Origin: an uncultured bacterium
GTDB taxonomy: Bacteria; Actinomycetota; Aquicultoria; SKW223
NCBI GenBank assembly: GCA_938042205.1
Contig: CALIRS010000155.1
Span: 1-5,346 of the forward strand
Direction of reading: 5' to 3'
DNA: 5,346 nt
The position numbers and the translations under genes were made by a program. How positions within the stretch are numbered: position 1 is the first letter of the stretch; each line of letters starts with the position of its first letter. A model generated the notes under the pieces. It made no database searches. It was not told the DNA's origin and saw only the letters and a program-made list of their open reading frames with translations. This document shows, in pieces, positions 1-5,346 of the stretch.

Positions 1-488
1 AATTTGTTAAAGTCAAAATTTTCACATATAATACACATTCTTATTGTCGTTTTTCTAGTTTCTATAATTAACAGCCTGAGAAAGTCCATCAAATACATTA
101 AAAACGTTTCTTTTGAGTGGTCTGAAAATTTGTTCAAGGAATTCATAAAAATATAGTTAAGACAATCAAAATTTCTTAGAACTGCATGACCTTTTTTAGT
201 CAATACTAACCTGCTTATTCTTGAATCTTTTTGGTCAGAAATTCTTTTAACATATCCTTTTTTGATCAAAGATTTTATAGCATCACTTACAGTCGGTTTT
301 GAGAGAGAAAATTCTCTTGACAAGTTGTTAACAGTGCTAAAGGAAATGGAATGCGTTTCTAAATATTTTAAAAATTGAATCTGAATAGGACTTATTTTGT
401 GCTTGTGAGCGTATTCCCATAAATGTGACCTGTAGATGCAGAATAGCTTTTCCAGGGCGAATATTATCTTTGTTTCGGTTGAATCCAA
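1..488 (-). CDS. MarR-family winged helix-turn-helix transcriptional regulator, 3' end cut by window edge
   Basis: The reading frame is open from a TTG at 488-486 down to base 1, giving 162 residues with no stop, so the C-terminus lies outside the window. No ATG lies near the start; TTG is chosen because AGGAGG sits 5 nt upstream and the homology-like region begins just after it. Residues 48-104 look like a MarR winged helix: a recognition-helix stretch SLSKPTVSDAIKSLIKKGYV (61-80), then a wing with the typical D-S-R (88-90) and LTKKG (96-100). The rest is predicted helical, as expected for the dimer interface. Near the visible end is a C-x2-C pair (C152, C155, followed by NF), a tail I recall from a subset of MarR proteins that could bind metal or sense redox; this is inference. 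MarR proteins usually repress themselves and a neighbouring gene as ligand-sensing dimers, and here an operator-like palindrome overlaps the gene's own promoter. The ligand cannot be told from sequence. Confidence 0.9.
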   Translation of the reverse strand, partial: MDSTETKIIFALEKLFCIYRSHLWEYAHKHKISPIQIQFLKYLETHSISFSTVNNLSREFSLSKPTVSDAIKSLIKKGYVKRISDQKDSRISRLVLTKKGHAVLRNFDCLNYIFMNSLNKFSDHSKETFLMYLMDFLRLLIIETRKTTIRMCIICENFDFNK

Positions 489-493
489 ATTTG

Positions 494-499
494 CCTCCT
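494..499 (-). promoter_or_regulatory. Ribosome binding site of the marR gene
   Basis: A perfect AGGAGG on the minus strand lies 5 nt before the TTG at 488. It decides the start codon, since no ATG is available nearby. Confidence 0.85.
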
Positions 500-501
500 A
501 T

Positions 502-520
502 TAGTTAGGTATCCTAACTA
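502..520. promoter_or_regulatory. Probable MarR operator (19-bp palindrome)
   Basis: TAGTTAGG (502-509) and CCTAACTA (513-520) are perfect 8-bp inverted arms around a 3-bp centre, TAT. Length, symmetry and AT-rich outer bases fit sites bound by MarR dimers. The palindrome lies between the marR ribosome binding site and its promoter and overlaps the last four bases of the -10 box, a placement that would block transcription initiation. That the neighbouring regulator binds it is inference from position and family habit. It lies about 90 bp upstream of the predicted promoter of the rightward gene, so direct repression of that gene from this site is less obvious. Confidence 0.7.
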
Positions 521-545
521 TATATAAAACTACCCAAATTTTCAA
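517..545 (-). promoter_or_regulatory. Sigma-70-type promoter of the marR gene
   Basis: On the minus strand, TTGAAA (545-540) and TATAGT (522-517) are separated by 17 nt, close to the TTGACA/TATAAT consensus with ideal spacing. Transcription would start near 510, inside the palindrome, giving a short leader of about 20 nt before the TTG start. Confidence 0.7.
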
Positions 546-609
546 CAAAAAAACTAAAAATTTTTCCGCACCCTGGAATTCTTATATCTTACCCTTATAT
601 GGTTTTTGC

Positions 610-638
610 TTGAGAAACAAGGTTATGTCATTTATGAT
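610..638 (+). promoter_or_regulatory. Candidate sigma-70-type promoter for the glutamate synthase-like gene
   Basis: TTGAGA (610-615) and TATGAT (633-638) are spaced by 17 nt. A start near 645 would give a leader of about 60 nt before the ATG at 706. The leader contains the small palindrome TCTTTAAAAGA (676-686) but no convincing riboswitch or terminator. A weak inverted repeat CTTG-N5-CAAG (609-621) overlaps the -35 box; its meaning is unclear. Confidence 0.6.
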
Positions 639-692
639 TTTTATCTGCCAGAAAGGCTAAAAAAATCAATTTTGGTCTTTAAAAGATAATTT

Positions 693-698
693 GGGAGG
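693..698 (+). promoter_or_regulatory. Ribosome binding site that fixes the start of the glutamate synthase-like gene
   Basis: GGGAGG lies 7 nt before the in-frame ATG at 706. The frame is also open back to a TTG at 691, but that start would place the Shine-Dalgarno sequence inside the coding region and has no good site of its own upstream, so 706 is preferred. Confidence 0.8.
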
Positions 699-705
699 CG
701 ATGAA

Positions 706-2298
706 ATGACTTTACAAAGGCCAAATGCAAATGAAGCAACACTTACTTCAAACAGGTCAAGAGATGTAGCTCCAGTTTCGGGAATCTGTACTAGATGTCA
801 GGATGGATGTCGAGGGAACTGTGAAATTTTTAAGGCCTCTTTTAGAGGTCGGGAAGTGATTTATCCAATACCTTTTGGAACTATCACTGCTGGTGCAGAT
901 AAAGATTATCCCGTTGATTACAGTCATCTAAACATTCTTGGTTACGCTTTGGGTGCAAAGGGGCTCCCAGAAGGAGTTGAACCTGGTCCTGATAATACCC
1001 TGTTTCCGATGGTAAACACTGAGACTGAATATGGAGCGAAAGAGAAAGTTAAACTGAAAGTTCCCGTATTTACAGGTGCCCTTGGTTCAACAGAGATAGC
1101 CAGACGCAACTGGGAACATTTTGCTGTTGGTGCAGCTATTTCAGGAATTTCTCTTGTCTGTGGCGAGAATGTATGCGGCATTGACCCTAAAGCGGAATTT
1201 AGAGATGGGAAAGTGGTTGAATCTCCAGAAATGAGAAGAAGAGTCGAAACCTATCGTGAATGGCATGAAGGTTACGGAGATATAATTGTCCAGCTTAATG
1301 TAGAAGATACTCGTTTTGGTGTTGCCGAATATGTGATTGATAAACTTGGTGTAGAAACAATTGAGCTTAAGTGGGGACAGGGGGCTAAGGCAATCGGCGG
1401 AGAGATAAAAGTTGATTCCTTAGAAAGAGCACTTGAGCTTCAGAGACGGGGGTATTTGGTAACACCGGATCCGTCTCTTGAAGCAAATCAGGCAGCTTTT
1501 CGTGACGGTGCATTAAAACATTTTGAAAGACATTCTCGTCTTGGATTTATTGATCGGCAATCATTTATGAACGAGGTAGAAAGATTGAGAAAATTAGGTG
1601 CAAGAAGAGTAACTTTAAAAACAGGAGCCTATCCAATGCGCGAATTAGCAATGGCGCTAAGATGGGCGTCAGATGCTGAGCTGGATCTGGTGACCATTGA
1701 CGGCGCGCCCGGCGGCACCGGGATGAGTCCCTGGAGAATGATGGTTGAGTGGGGTATTCCTACATTTTATCTGCAGTGCATGGCATATGAACTTGCTGAG
1801 AGATTGAAAGAGAAAGGCAAGTTTGTTCCGGATCTGGCTATGGCTGGCGGGTTTTCGACTGAAGACCACATTTTTAAAGTGCTGGCTCTGGGGGCTCCTT
1901 ACTTCAAAGCGGTGTGCATGGGGAGAGCTTTAATGATCCCCGGTTTTGTAGGTAAGAATATTGGTAGATGGATAGAAGAAAACGATCTACCAAAGACAGT
2001 TTCTCAATTTGGTGACACAGTGGAAGAAATATTTGTCTCTTACGAAGAATTGATTGCTAAGTATGGTAAAGAAACGGTAAAAAAGATGCCACTGGGAGCA
2101 ATCGGTATTTACACCTTTGTAGATAAACTAAAAGTTGGATTACAACAGCTAATGGCGGGTAGCCGCAACTTTAAAATATCTACTATAAGCAGGAAAGATC
2201 TTGTGGCTCTAACCGAAGAAGCAGCAAAGGTTTCTGGTATACCATTCGTGACAGAAGCTTATCGTGAGGAAGCCTATAGGATTATTGATGAGAATTAA
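706..2298 (+). CDS. Stand-alone FMN-binding glutamate synthase family protein
   Basis: The 530-residue protein corresponds to the FMN/synthase domain of glutamate synthase large subunits. Recognisable blocks are ELKWGQGAKAIGGE (220-233), matching the EIKxxQGAKPGxGG block of the family; the glycine-rich loop DGAPGGTGMSP (332-342), expected to contact FMN; and AMAGGFSTEDH (378-388) with GAPYFKAVCMGRAL (396-409), the end of the TIM-barrel with its phosphate-binding region. It lacks the N-terminal glutaminase domain and the C-terminal GxGxG helix domain of the roughly 1500-residue bacterial GltB. An N-terminal cysteine set C28-x2-C31-x3-C35-x3-C39 could hold an iron-sulfur cluster or zinc. The usual C-x5-C-x4-C ligand set for the 3Fe-4S cluster after the barrel is absent: only C404 remains there. 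Family members join 2-oxoglutarate and ammonia-derived nitrogen using reduced FMN, but with no glutaminase or NAD(P)H-oxidising subunit nearby the real substrate is uncertain. It has no signal peptide or membrane segment, so it is cytoplasmic. It is divergent from a MarR regulator that may control it. Confidence 0.93.
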   Translation: MTLQRPNANEATLTSNRSRDVAPVSGICTRCQDGCRGNCEIFKASFRGREVIYPIPFGTITAGADKDYPVDYSHLNILGYALGAKGLPEGVEPGPDNTLFPMVNTETEYGAKEKVKLKVPVFTGALGSTEIARRNWEHFAVGAAISGISLVCGENVCGIDPKAEFRDGKVVESPEMRRRVETYREWHEGYGDIIVQLNVEDTRFGVAEYVIDKLGVETIELKWGQGAKAIGGEIKVDSLERALELQRRGYLVTPDPSLEANQAAFRDGALKHFERHSRLGFIDRQSFMNEVERLRKLGARRVTLKTGAYPMRELAMALRWASDAELDLVTIDGAPGGTGMSPWRMMVEWGIPTFYLQCMAYELAERLKEKGKFVPDLAMAGGFSTEDHIFKVLALGAPYFKAVCMGRALMIPGFVGKNIGRWIEENDLPKTVSQFGDTVEEIFVSYEELIAKYGKETVKKMPLGAIGIYTFVDKLKVGLQQLMAGSRNFKISTISRKDLVALTEEAAKVSGIPFVTEAYREEAYRIIDEN

Positions 2299-2303
2299 GG
2301 AGG
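2297..2303 (+). promoter_or_regulatory. Possible stranded Shine-Dalgarno sequence
   Basis: AAGGAGG overlaps the stop codon of the glutamate synthase-like gene. The only close ATG (2305) is 1 nt away, too near for efficient use, and would encode just 22 residues. polA, 130 bp downstream, has no comparable site. I infer that this may be the former polA ribosome binding site, separated from its gene by the inverted-repeat element that follows; chance remains possible. Confidence 0.4.
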
Positions 2304-2314
2304 AATGGGGGAAT

Positions 2315-2433
2315 GGGGTCAGGTCTTGAATTTTGACTTTTTTAGAAAATGTATAAAAAGGCACCAGAAGTGAGAACTTACCTTCTTCGTTATATGCGTG
2401 ACATGCGGAATTCACAATTCAAGACCTGACCCC
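2315..2433. repeat. 119-bp inverted-repeat element (REP/MITE-like)
   Basis: The left end GGGGTCAGGTCTTGAATT (2315-2332) and right end (2416-2433) are perfect 18-bp inverted repeats. With one mismatch (2333 against 2415) the pairing extends to 22 bp, 2315-2336 with 2412-2433. The 83 bp between the 18-bp arms have no coding capacity but can form a small inner hairpin (AGAAG 2366-2370 with CTTCT 2382-2386). From memory, the end motif TTCAAGACCTGACCCC is scattered through many bacterial genomes, often near REP-associated Y1 tyrosine transposase genes; I could not check this. No transposase is present here, so if mobile it would depend on one elsewhere. No clear target duplication is visible. Just outside the left end are two tandem copies of GGAATGGG (2302-2317), and outside the right end CCGATGT occurs twice (2433-2448). 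If transcribed through, the arms would fold into a long hairpin directly before polA. Confidence 0.8.
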
Positions 2434-2435
2434 CG

Positions 2436-5093
2436 ATGTGTCCGATGTATTTGATGGGTATGGGAGAGGAACAGCCCGAGCTTTTTGGGTCTAAAGGCAA
2501 GATAGAGAACACGGTAGTTAGCTCAGAGAAAAAAAAGAAAATATTTTTAGTTGACGCAAATTCCCTGATTCATCGAGCCTTCCACGCATTGCCACTAACA
2601 CTTGTGAACACCAGAGGAATTGTTGTAAATGCTGCGTACGGTTTTACTGGAATGCTGATAAAGCTTGTAAGAGAATTTAAGCCTGACCTTATAGTAGCTG
2701 CCTTTGACAGCAAAGCTCCAACTTTCAGGCATAAGATTTATGAAGAGTACAAAGCTCACCGACCGGAGATTGCAGTTGAACTTGTGAATCAGTTTCCAAT
2801 GGTCAAAGAGATTCTCAAAGCTTTCAAGATCCCCATTATACAAATAGAAGGATACGAGGCAGATGACATCATTGCGACCTACGGGAAAATGGCTTTAGAT
2901 GCTGGTCATGAAGTCTTCATCGTAAGTGGTGACCGTGACATGCTTCAATTGGTTGATGAGCGCATCAAAGTTATTTCGACGAAGAAAGGCATCAGTGATA
3001 TAAAAATATATGATAAAGAAGCCATATTTGAAAGGTTTGGAATTTATCCTGAAAAGATTCCGGATTTCCTGGCTTTAAAAGGTGAACCTTCGGACAATAT
3101 CCCGGGGATTCCAGGAATTGGGGAAAAGATTGCCTCTAAGCTAATTGCAGAATTTGGTTCACTTGAAAACCTTTATAAAAACATATCATCCTTTGAAGGA
3201 AAAAGACTTTATGACCTTTTATTAAAAAACAAAGATATGGCTTTTCTGGCGAAATCGCTGGCGACACTTTCCAGAAAAGCACCAGTAGATGAAAAGATTC
3301 TTGACCTTGCGTTTGAACCTGATAACGCCAGGGTTGCTGAAGTTCTGACAAAATATGAGTTTACCAGCTTACTTGAAAGGATGGGACTTTCAGCGAAATA
3401 CGAAAGGGTGCCGGAAATAAAATTTTTAAAAGAATCCCATTCAGGTGATTTCTTTGAAGTGCTTAAGAAGTTTGAAAAGGAAAAGTCAGGACTATTATAT
3501 ATCGATGAAAAGTTGTCGTCTTTTACAATTGCTACGCGAGATATTTTTTACTCAGGAAAAATACAGAGTAATGAATTCCGGAAGTTAAAGGAATCTCTTA
3601 AAAAAGTTTTAACAGATAAGTTTCTCCTGGTAACCAACGATTTAAAAAGACTTTCTCTGGTTACCGACGATGAAATTTTGAAAGAATCCTTACTTGCATC
3701 ATCAAAGGCTGGAAGAATTTGTGATATCTCCCTCGCGATCTGGCTTCTTGACCCGGAAAGGAAAGATTGTTCTTTAGAAAGCTTTTTTCGTATCAAAGAG
3801 GACAAACCTTTTCAATCTTTCGGTGATGTTATAGATTGGGCGTCTTCACTTTCGGGTAAGCTAAAGAGTGAAGAAATGTTTGAACTCTACACGCAAGTTG
3901 AGTTACCTGTTGCAATTCTTCTTGCAGAAATGGAAGCAGTTGGTGTACCACTAGATATTAAGAAATTTGAAGAGCTCTCAAGGGAGATGGAATCGAAGAT
4001 TGAAAGTGAATCAGAGGAGATTTTTCGATTAACTGGCTACACCTTTAATATTAATTCACCTCAGCAATTAGCTCATGTCTTGTATGACCGCTTGAAATTA
4101 AAAAAAGGCAAAAAGAGAAAGCAGCATTATGCGACTGATTTCGCCACACTTTTGAAACTGGTAGATTCCCATCCAGCAATAATCCATATCTTGAACTATC
4201 GCGAACTTACAAAGATTAAAAACTCCTTTGTGGAAGTATTTCTAGAAAAGATTGACAGAAAAACAGGAAGAATTTACTGTCACTTTATTCAAACCGGAAC
4301 TGCTACGGGAAGGCTTGCAAGTGAAGATCCTAATCTTCAAAATATTCCTCTGAAAGGAGAATATGCTGAACAGCTAAGAAAAGCAATCAGGCCAGAGAAG
4401 GGAAATATTTTCGTAGGTGCTGATTACTCTCAAATCGATTTAAGAGTAATGGCACATCTCTCAGAAGAAAGAGGACTGATAGAAGCATTTAAGCATGGGG
4501 AAGACATCCATACTTCGACAGCAATTGAGGTTTTTGGAGTAAAGGAAGAGGAAATAACGCCAGAACTCAGACGAATATCGAAAGCAATAAATTTTGGTAT
4601 TATCTATGGGATTTCTCCTCAGGGTCTTTCGGAGCAATCTGGAATAAGTTATGAGGAGGCCGTTAAATATATTGAAATCTATTTTCAAAGGTATCCATCA
4701 ATAAAATCATACATGGAAAAAACAATAAAAGAAGCATATGAAAATGGATACGTAAAAACAATTTTGAACAGGCGCAGATATTTACCCGGTCTTCATAGTT
4801 CCAGTATAAGCGAGAGGAGAGCGTCGGAAAGACTGGCACTTAATAGTCCGATCCAGGGTAGCGCGGCTGATATTATTAAATTGGCGATGTTAAGGTTCTG
4901 GAGATCGGTGAAAAATGAAGGTTTGAATGCAAAACTAATACTTCAAGTTCATGATTCTTTAGTGGTTGAATGTGAAGAAGAAGTTGCTGATAAAATTGTA
5001 AAATTGCTTAAGGATTCTATGGAAAATGCGTTTTCTTTAAACGTTCCGCTTGCTGTCAAAGTAAGCACCGGGAAATCGCTGGCCGATATCTGA
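2436..5093 (+). CDS. polA: DNA polymerase I, with degenerate proofreading domain
   Basis: The 885-residue protein has the three-part Pol I layout (E. coli about 928). Residues 35-290 form the 5'-3' nuclease, with metal-ligand motifs VDAN (D40), FDSK (D91), EADD (141-144), SGDRD (D166, D168) and GEPSDNIPG (216-224), where the first Asp of the family's GDxSDN is Glu217. Residues about 350-475 occupy the 3'-5' exonuclease position but lack its DxE, NLKxD and YxxxD motifs, so proofreading is probably lost, as in Taq. Residues about 480-885 are the polymerase: motif A DYSQIDLR (D663 catalytic), motif B with R712, K716, F720 and Y724, and motif C HDS (839-841, D840 catalytic). D668 and S841 replace the usual Glu residues. 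It fills gaps and removes RNA primers in replication and repair. The start is uncertain: in-frame ATGs at 2436, 2445, 2454 and 2460 all lack a good ribosome binding site. An N-terminal extension of about 35 residues carries QPELF (13-17), resembling a beta-clamp-binding peptide. A repeat element ends 2 bp upstream; an S1-domain gene follows after 31 bp. Confidence 0.97.
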   Translation: MCPMYLMGMGEEQPELFGSKGKIENTVVSSEKKKKIFLVDANSLIHRAFHALPLTLVNTRGIVVNAAYGFTGMLIKLVREFKPDLIVAAFDSKAPTFRHKIYEEYKAHRPEIAVELVNQFPMVKEILKAFKIPIIQIEGYEADDIIATYGKMALDAGHEVFIVSGDRDMLQLVDERIKVISTKKGISDIKIYDKEAIFERFGIYPEKIPDFLALKGEPSDNIPGIPGIGEKIASKLIAEFGSLENLYKNISSFEGKRLYDLLLKNKDMAFLAKSLATLSRKAPVDEKILDLAFEPDNARVAEVLTKYEFTSLLERMGLSAKYERVPEIKFLKESHSGDFFEVLKKFEKEKSGLLYIDEKLSSFTIATRDIFYSGKIQSNEFRKLKESLKKVLTDKFLLVTNDLKRLSLVTDDEILKESLLASSKAGRICDISLAIWLLDPERKDCSLESFFRIKEDKPFQSFGDVIDWASSLSGKLKSEEMFELYTQVELPVAILLAEMEAVGVPLDIKKFEELSREMESKIESESEEIFRLTGYTFNINSPQQLAHVLYDRLKLKKGKKRKQHYATDFATLLKLVDSHPAIIHILNYRELTKIKNSFVEVFLEKIDRKTGRIYCHFIQTGTATGRLASEDPNLQNIPLKGEYAEQLRKAIRPEKGNIFVGADYSQIDLRVMAHLSEERGLIEAFKHGEDIHTSTAIEVFGVKEEEITPELRRISKAINFGIIYGISPQGLSEQSGISYEEAVKYIEIYFQRYPSIKSYMEKTIKEAYENGYVKTILNRRRYLPGLHSSSISERRASERLALNSPIQGSAADIIKLAMLRFWRSVKNEGLNAKLILQVHDSLVVECEEEVADKIVKLLKDSMENAFSLNVPLAVKVSTGKSLADI

Positions 5094-5115
5094 TATAGTT
5101 ATGTATATGATTTAT

Positions 5116-5120
5116 GGAGA
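5116..5120 (+). promoter_or_regulatory. Ribosome binding site of the S1 gene
   Basis: GGAGA lies 4 nt before the ATG at 5125. In-frame ATGs at 5101 and 5107 have no such site upstream, which favours 5125. Confidence 0.7.
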
Positions 5121-5124
5121 ACCT

Positions 5125-5346
5125 ATGGAAAAAAGAGAAATTAACTCTCTTTACGAAGAGGCTTTTAAAAAACTTAGCCCTGGAGATCTTCTTGAGGGTG
5201 AAATAATTTCTGAGAACGAGGCAGACTTTGTGATTGATGTGGGTTATAAGTATGAAGGCCTGGTGCCCAAGAGTGAATTCGGAGACGAGGTGCCTGGCGT
5301 AGGTTCAAAAGTTGCTGTTATTGTCAGAAAAGTTAATGAAGATGAA
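5125..5346 (+). CDS. rpsA: Ribosomal protein S1-like, first S1 RNA-binding domain, 3' end cut by window edge
   Basis: Only the first 74 residues are present and the frame is open to the window edge. After a short helical lead (SLYEEAFKKLSPGD, 8-21) comes an S1 OB-fold: the beta strands around LLEGEII (22-28), DFVIDVGYKYEGLVPKSEF (34-52) and SKVAVIVRKVNEDE (61-74). The lead plus GYKxEGxVPxSEF is the usual pattern at the N-terminus of bacterial ribosomal protein S1, whose first domains dock on the 30S subunit and whose later ones bind mRNA. Because the remaining domains are not visible, another multi-S1-domain protein, such as an IspH-S1-type or a shorter S1 homologue, cannot be excluded. The start follows polA's stop by 31 bp with no terminator between, so it is probably read from the same transcript, unless a promoter lies inside the end of polA. 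Confidence 0.85.
   Translation, partial: MEKREINSLYEEAFKKLSPGDLLEGEIISENEADFVIDVGYKYEGLVPKSEFGDEVPGVGSKVAVIVRKVNEDE

Noticed and set aside
581..600. Direct repeat CTTATAT (581-587 and 594-600) as a regulator site
   Set aside because: Short, AT-rich and without symmetry or clear placement on a promoter; expected by chance in this base composition.
691..705. TTG at 691 as the start of the glutamate synthase-like protein
   Set aside because: It would bury the GGGAGG ribosome binding site within the coding region; the ATG at 706 has ideal spacing from it.
2333..2357. Promoter for polA inside the repeat element: TTGACT (2333-2338) with TATAAA (2352-2357)
   Set aside because: Both boxes look good, but the 13-nt spacing is too short for a sigma-70 promoter; neighbouring choices give 15 or 20-21 nt with poorer boxes.
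2305..2373. Tiny reading frame of 22 codons after AAGGAGG, entering the repeat element
   Set aside because: The Shine-Dalgarno sequence is only 1 nt from the ATG, and the peptide is mostly a translation of the repeat; no support for a real gene.
2209..2415. Minus-strand open frame of 68 codons running from the repeat element into the end of the glutamate synthase-like gene
   Set aside because: It is made by reading through the inverted-repeat element (giving the tail KIQDLTP) and the antisense of a solid gene; there is no ribosome binding site and no protein family signal.
2299..2433. Rho-independent terminator for the glutamate synthase-like gene formed by the inverted repeat
   Set aside because: The arms are separated by more than 80 nt and the right arm is followed by CGATGTG, not a T-run, so it does not fit an intrinsic terminator.
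942..4688. Other minus-strand open frames of 66-85 codons inside the glutamate synthase-like and polA genes
   Set aside because: All lie antisense to well-supported coding sequence and show no domain-like composition or upstream signals.

Overview
This window is a piece of an AT-rich bacterial chromosome. Pol I and a ribosomal-S1-type protein point to Bacteria. The sequence does not let me name a phylum. A stand-alone FMN-type glutamate-synthase protein with an N-terminal cysteine cluster would fit an anaerobe, but that is inference.

Layout. (1) Positions 1-488, minus strand: the start and most of a MarR-family repressor gene that runs off the left edge. It uses a TTG start behind a perfect AGGAGG. 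(2) Positions 489-705: a divergent control region. It holds a near-consensus promoter for the marR gene whose -10 box is overlapped by a 19-bp palindrome (a probable autoregulatory operator), and a separate near-consensus rightward promoter. (3) Positions 706-2298, plus strand: a stand-alone FMN-binding glutamate synthase-like protein of 530 aa, with a C-x2-C-x3-C-x3-C motif near its N-terminus. (4) Positions 2299-2435: an intergenic gap filled by a 119-bp inverted-repeat element whose ends read GGGGTCAGGTCTTGAATT and its complement. It ends two bases before the first possible polA start codon. (5) Positions 2436-5093, plus strand: DNA polymerase I (polA). The 5'-nuclease and polymerase domains look intact, the proofreading domain is degenerate, and two active-site positions are unusual. 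(6) Positions 5125-5346, plus strand: the first S1 domain of a ribosomal protein S1-like gene that continues past the right edge.

The marR gene and the glutamate synthase-like gene form a divergent regulator/enzyme pair, so the regulator may also control the enzyme; its only clear palindrome, however, sits on its own promoter. polA and the S1 gene are 31 bp apart and probably co-transcribed. I see no wholly new multi-gene system. The points most worth a second look are the repeat element wedged against polA (apparently stranding a ribosome-binding site 130 bp upstream), a beta-clamp-like QPELF motif at the Pol I N-terminus, and the Pol I active-site changes.
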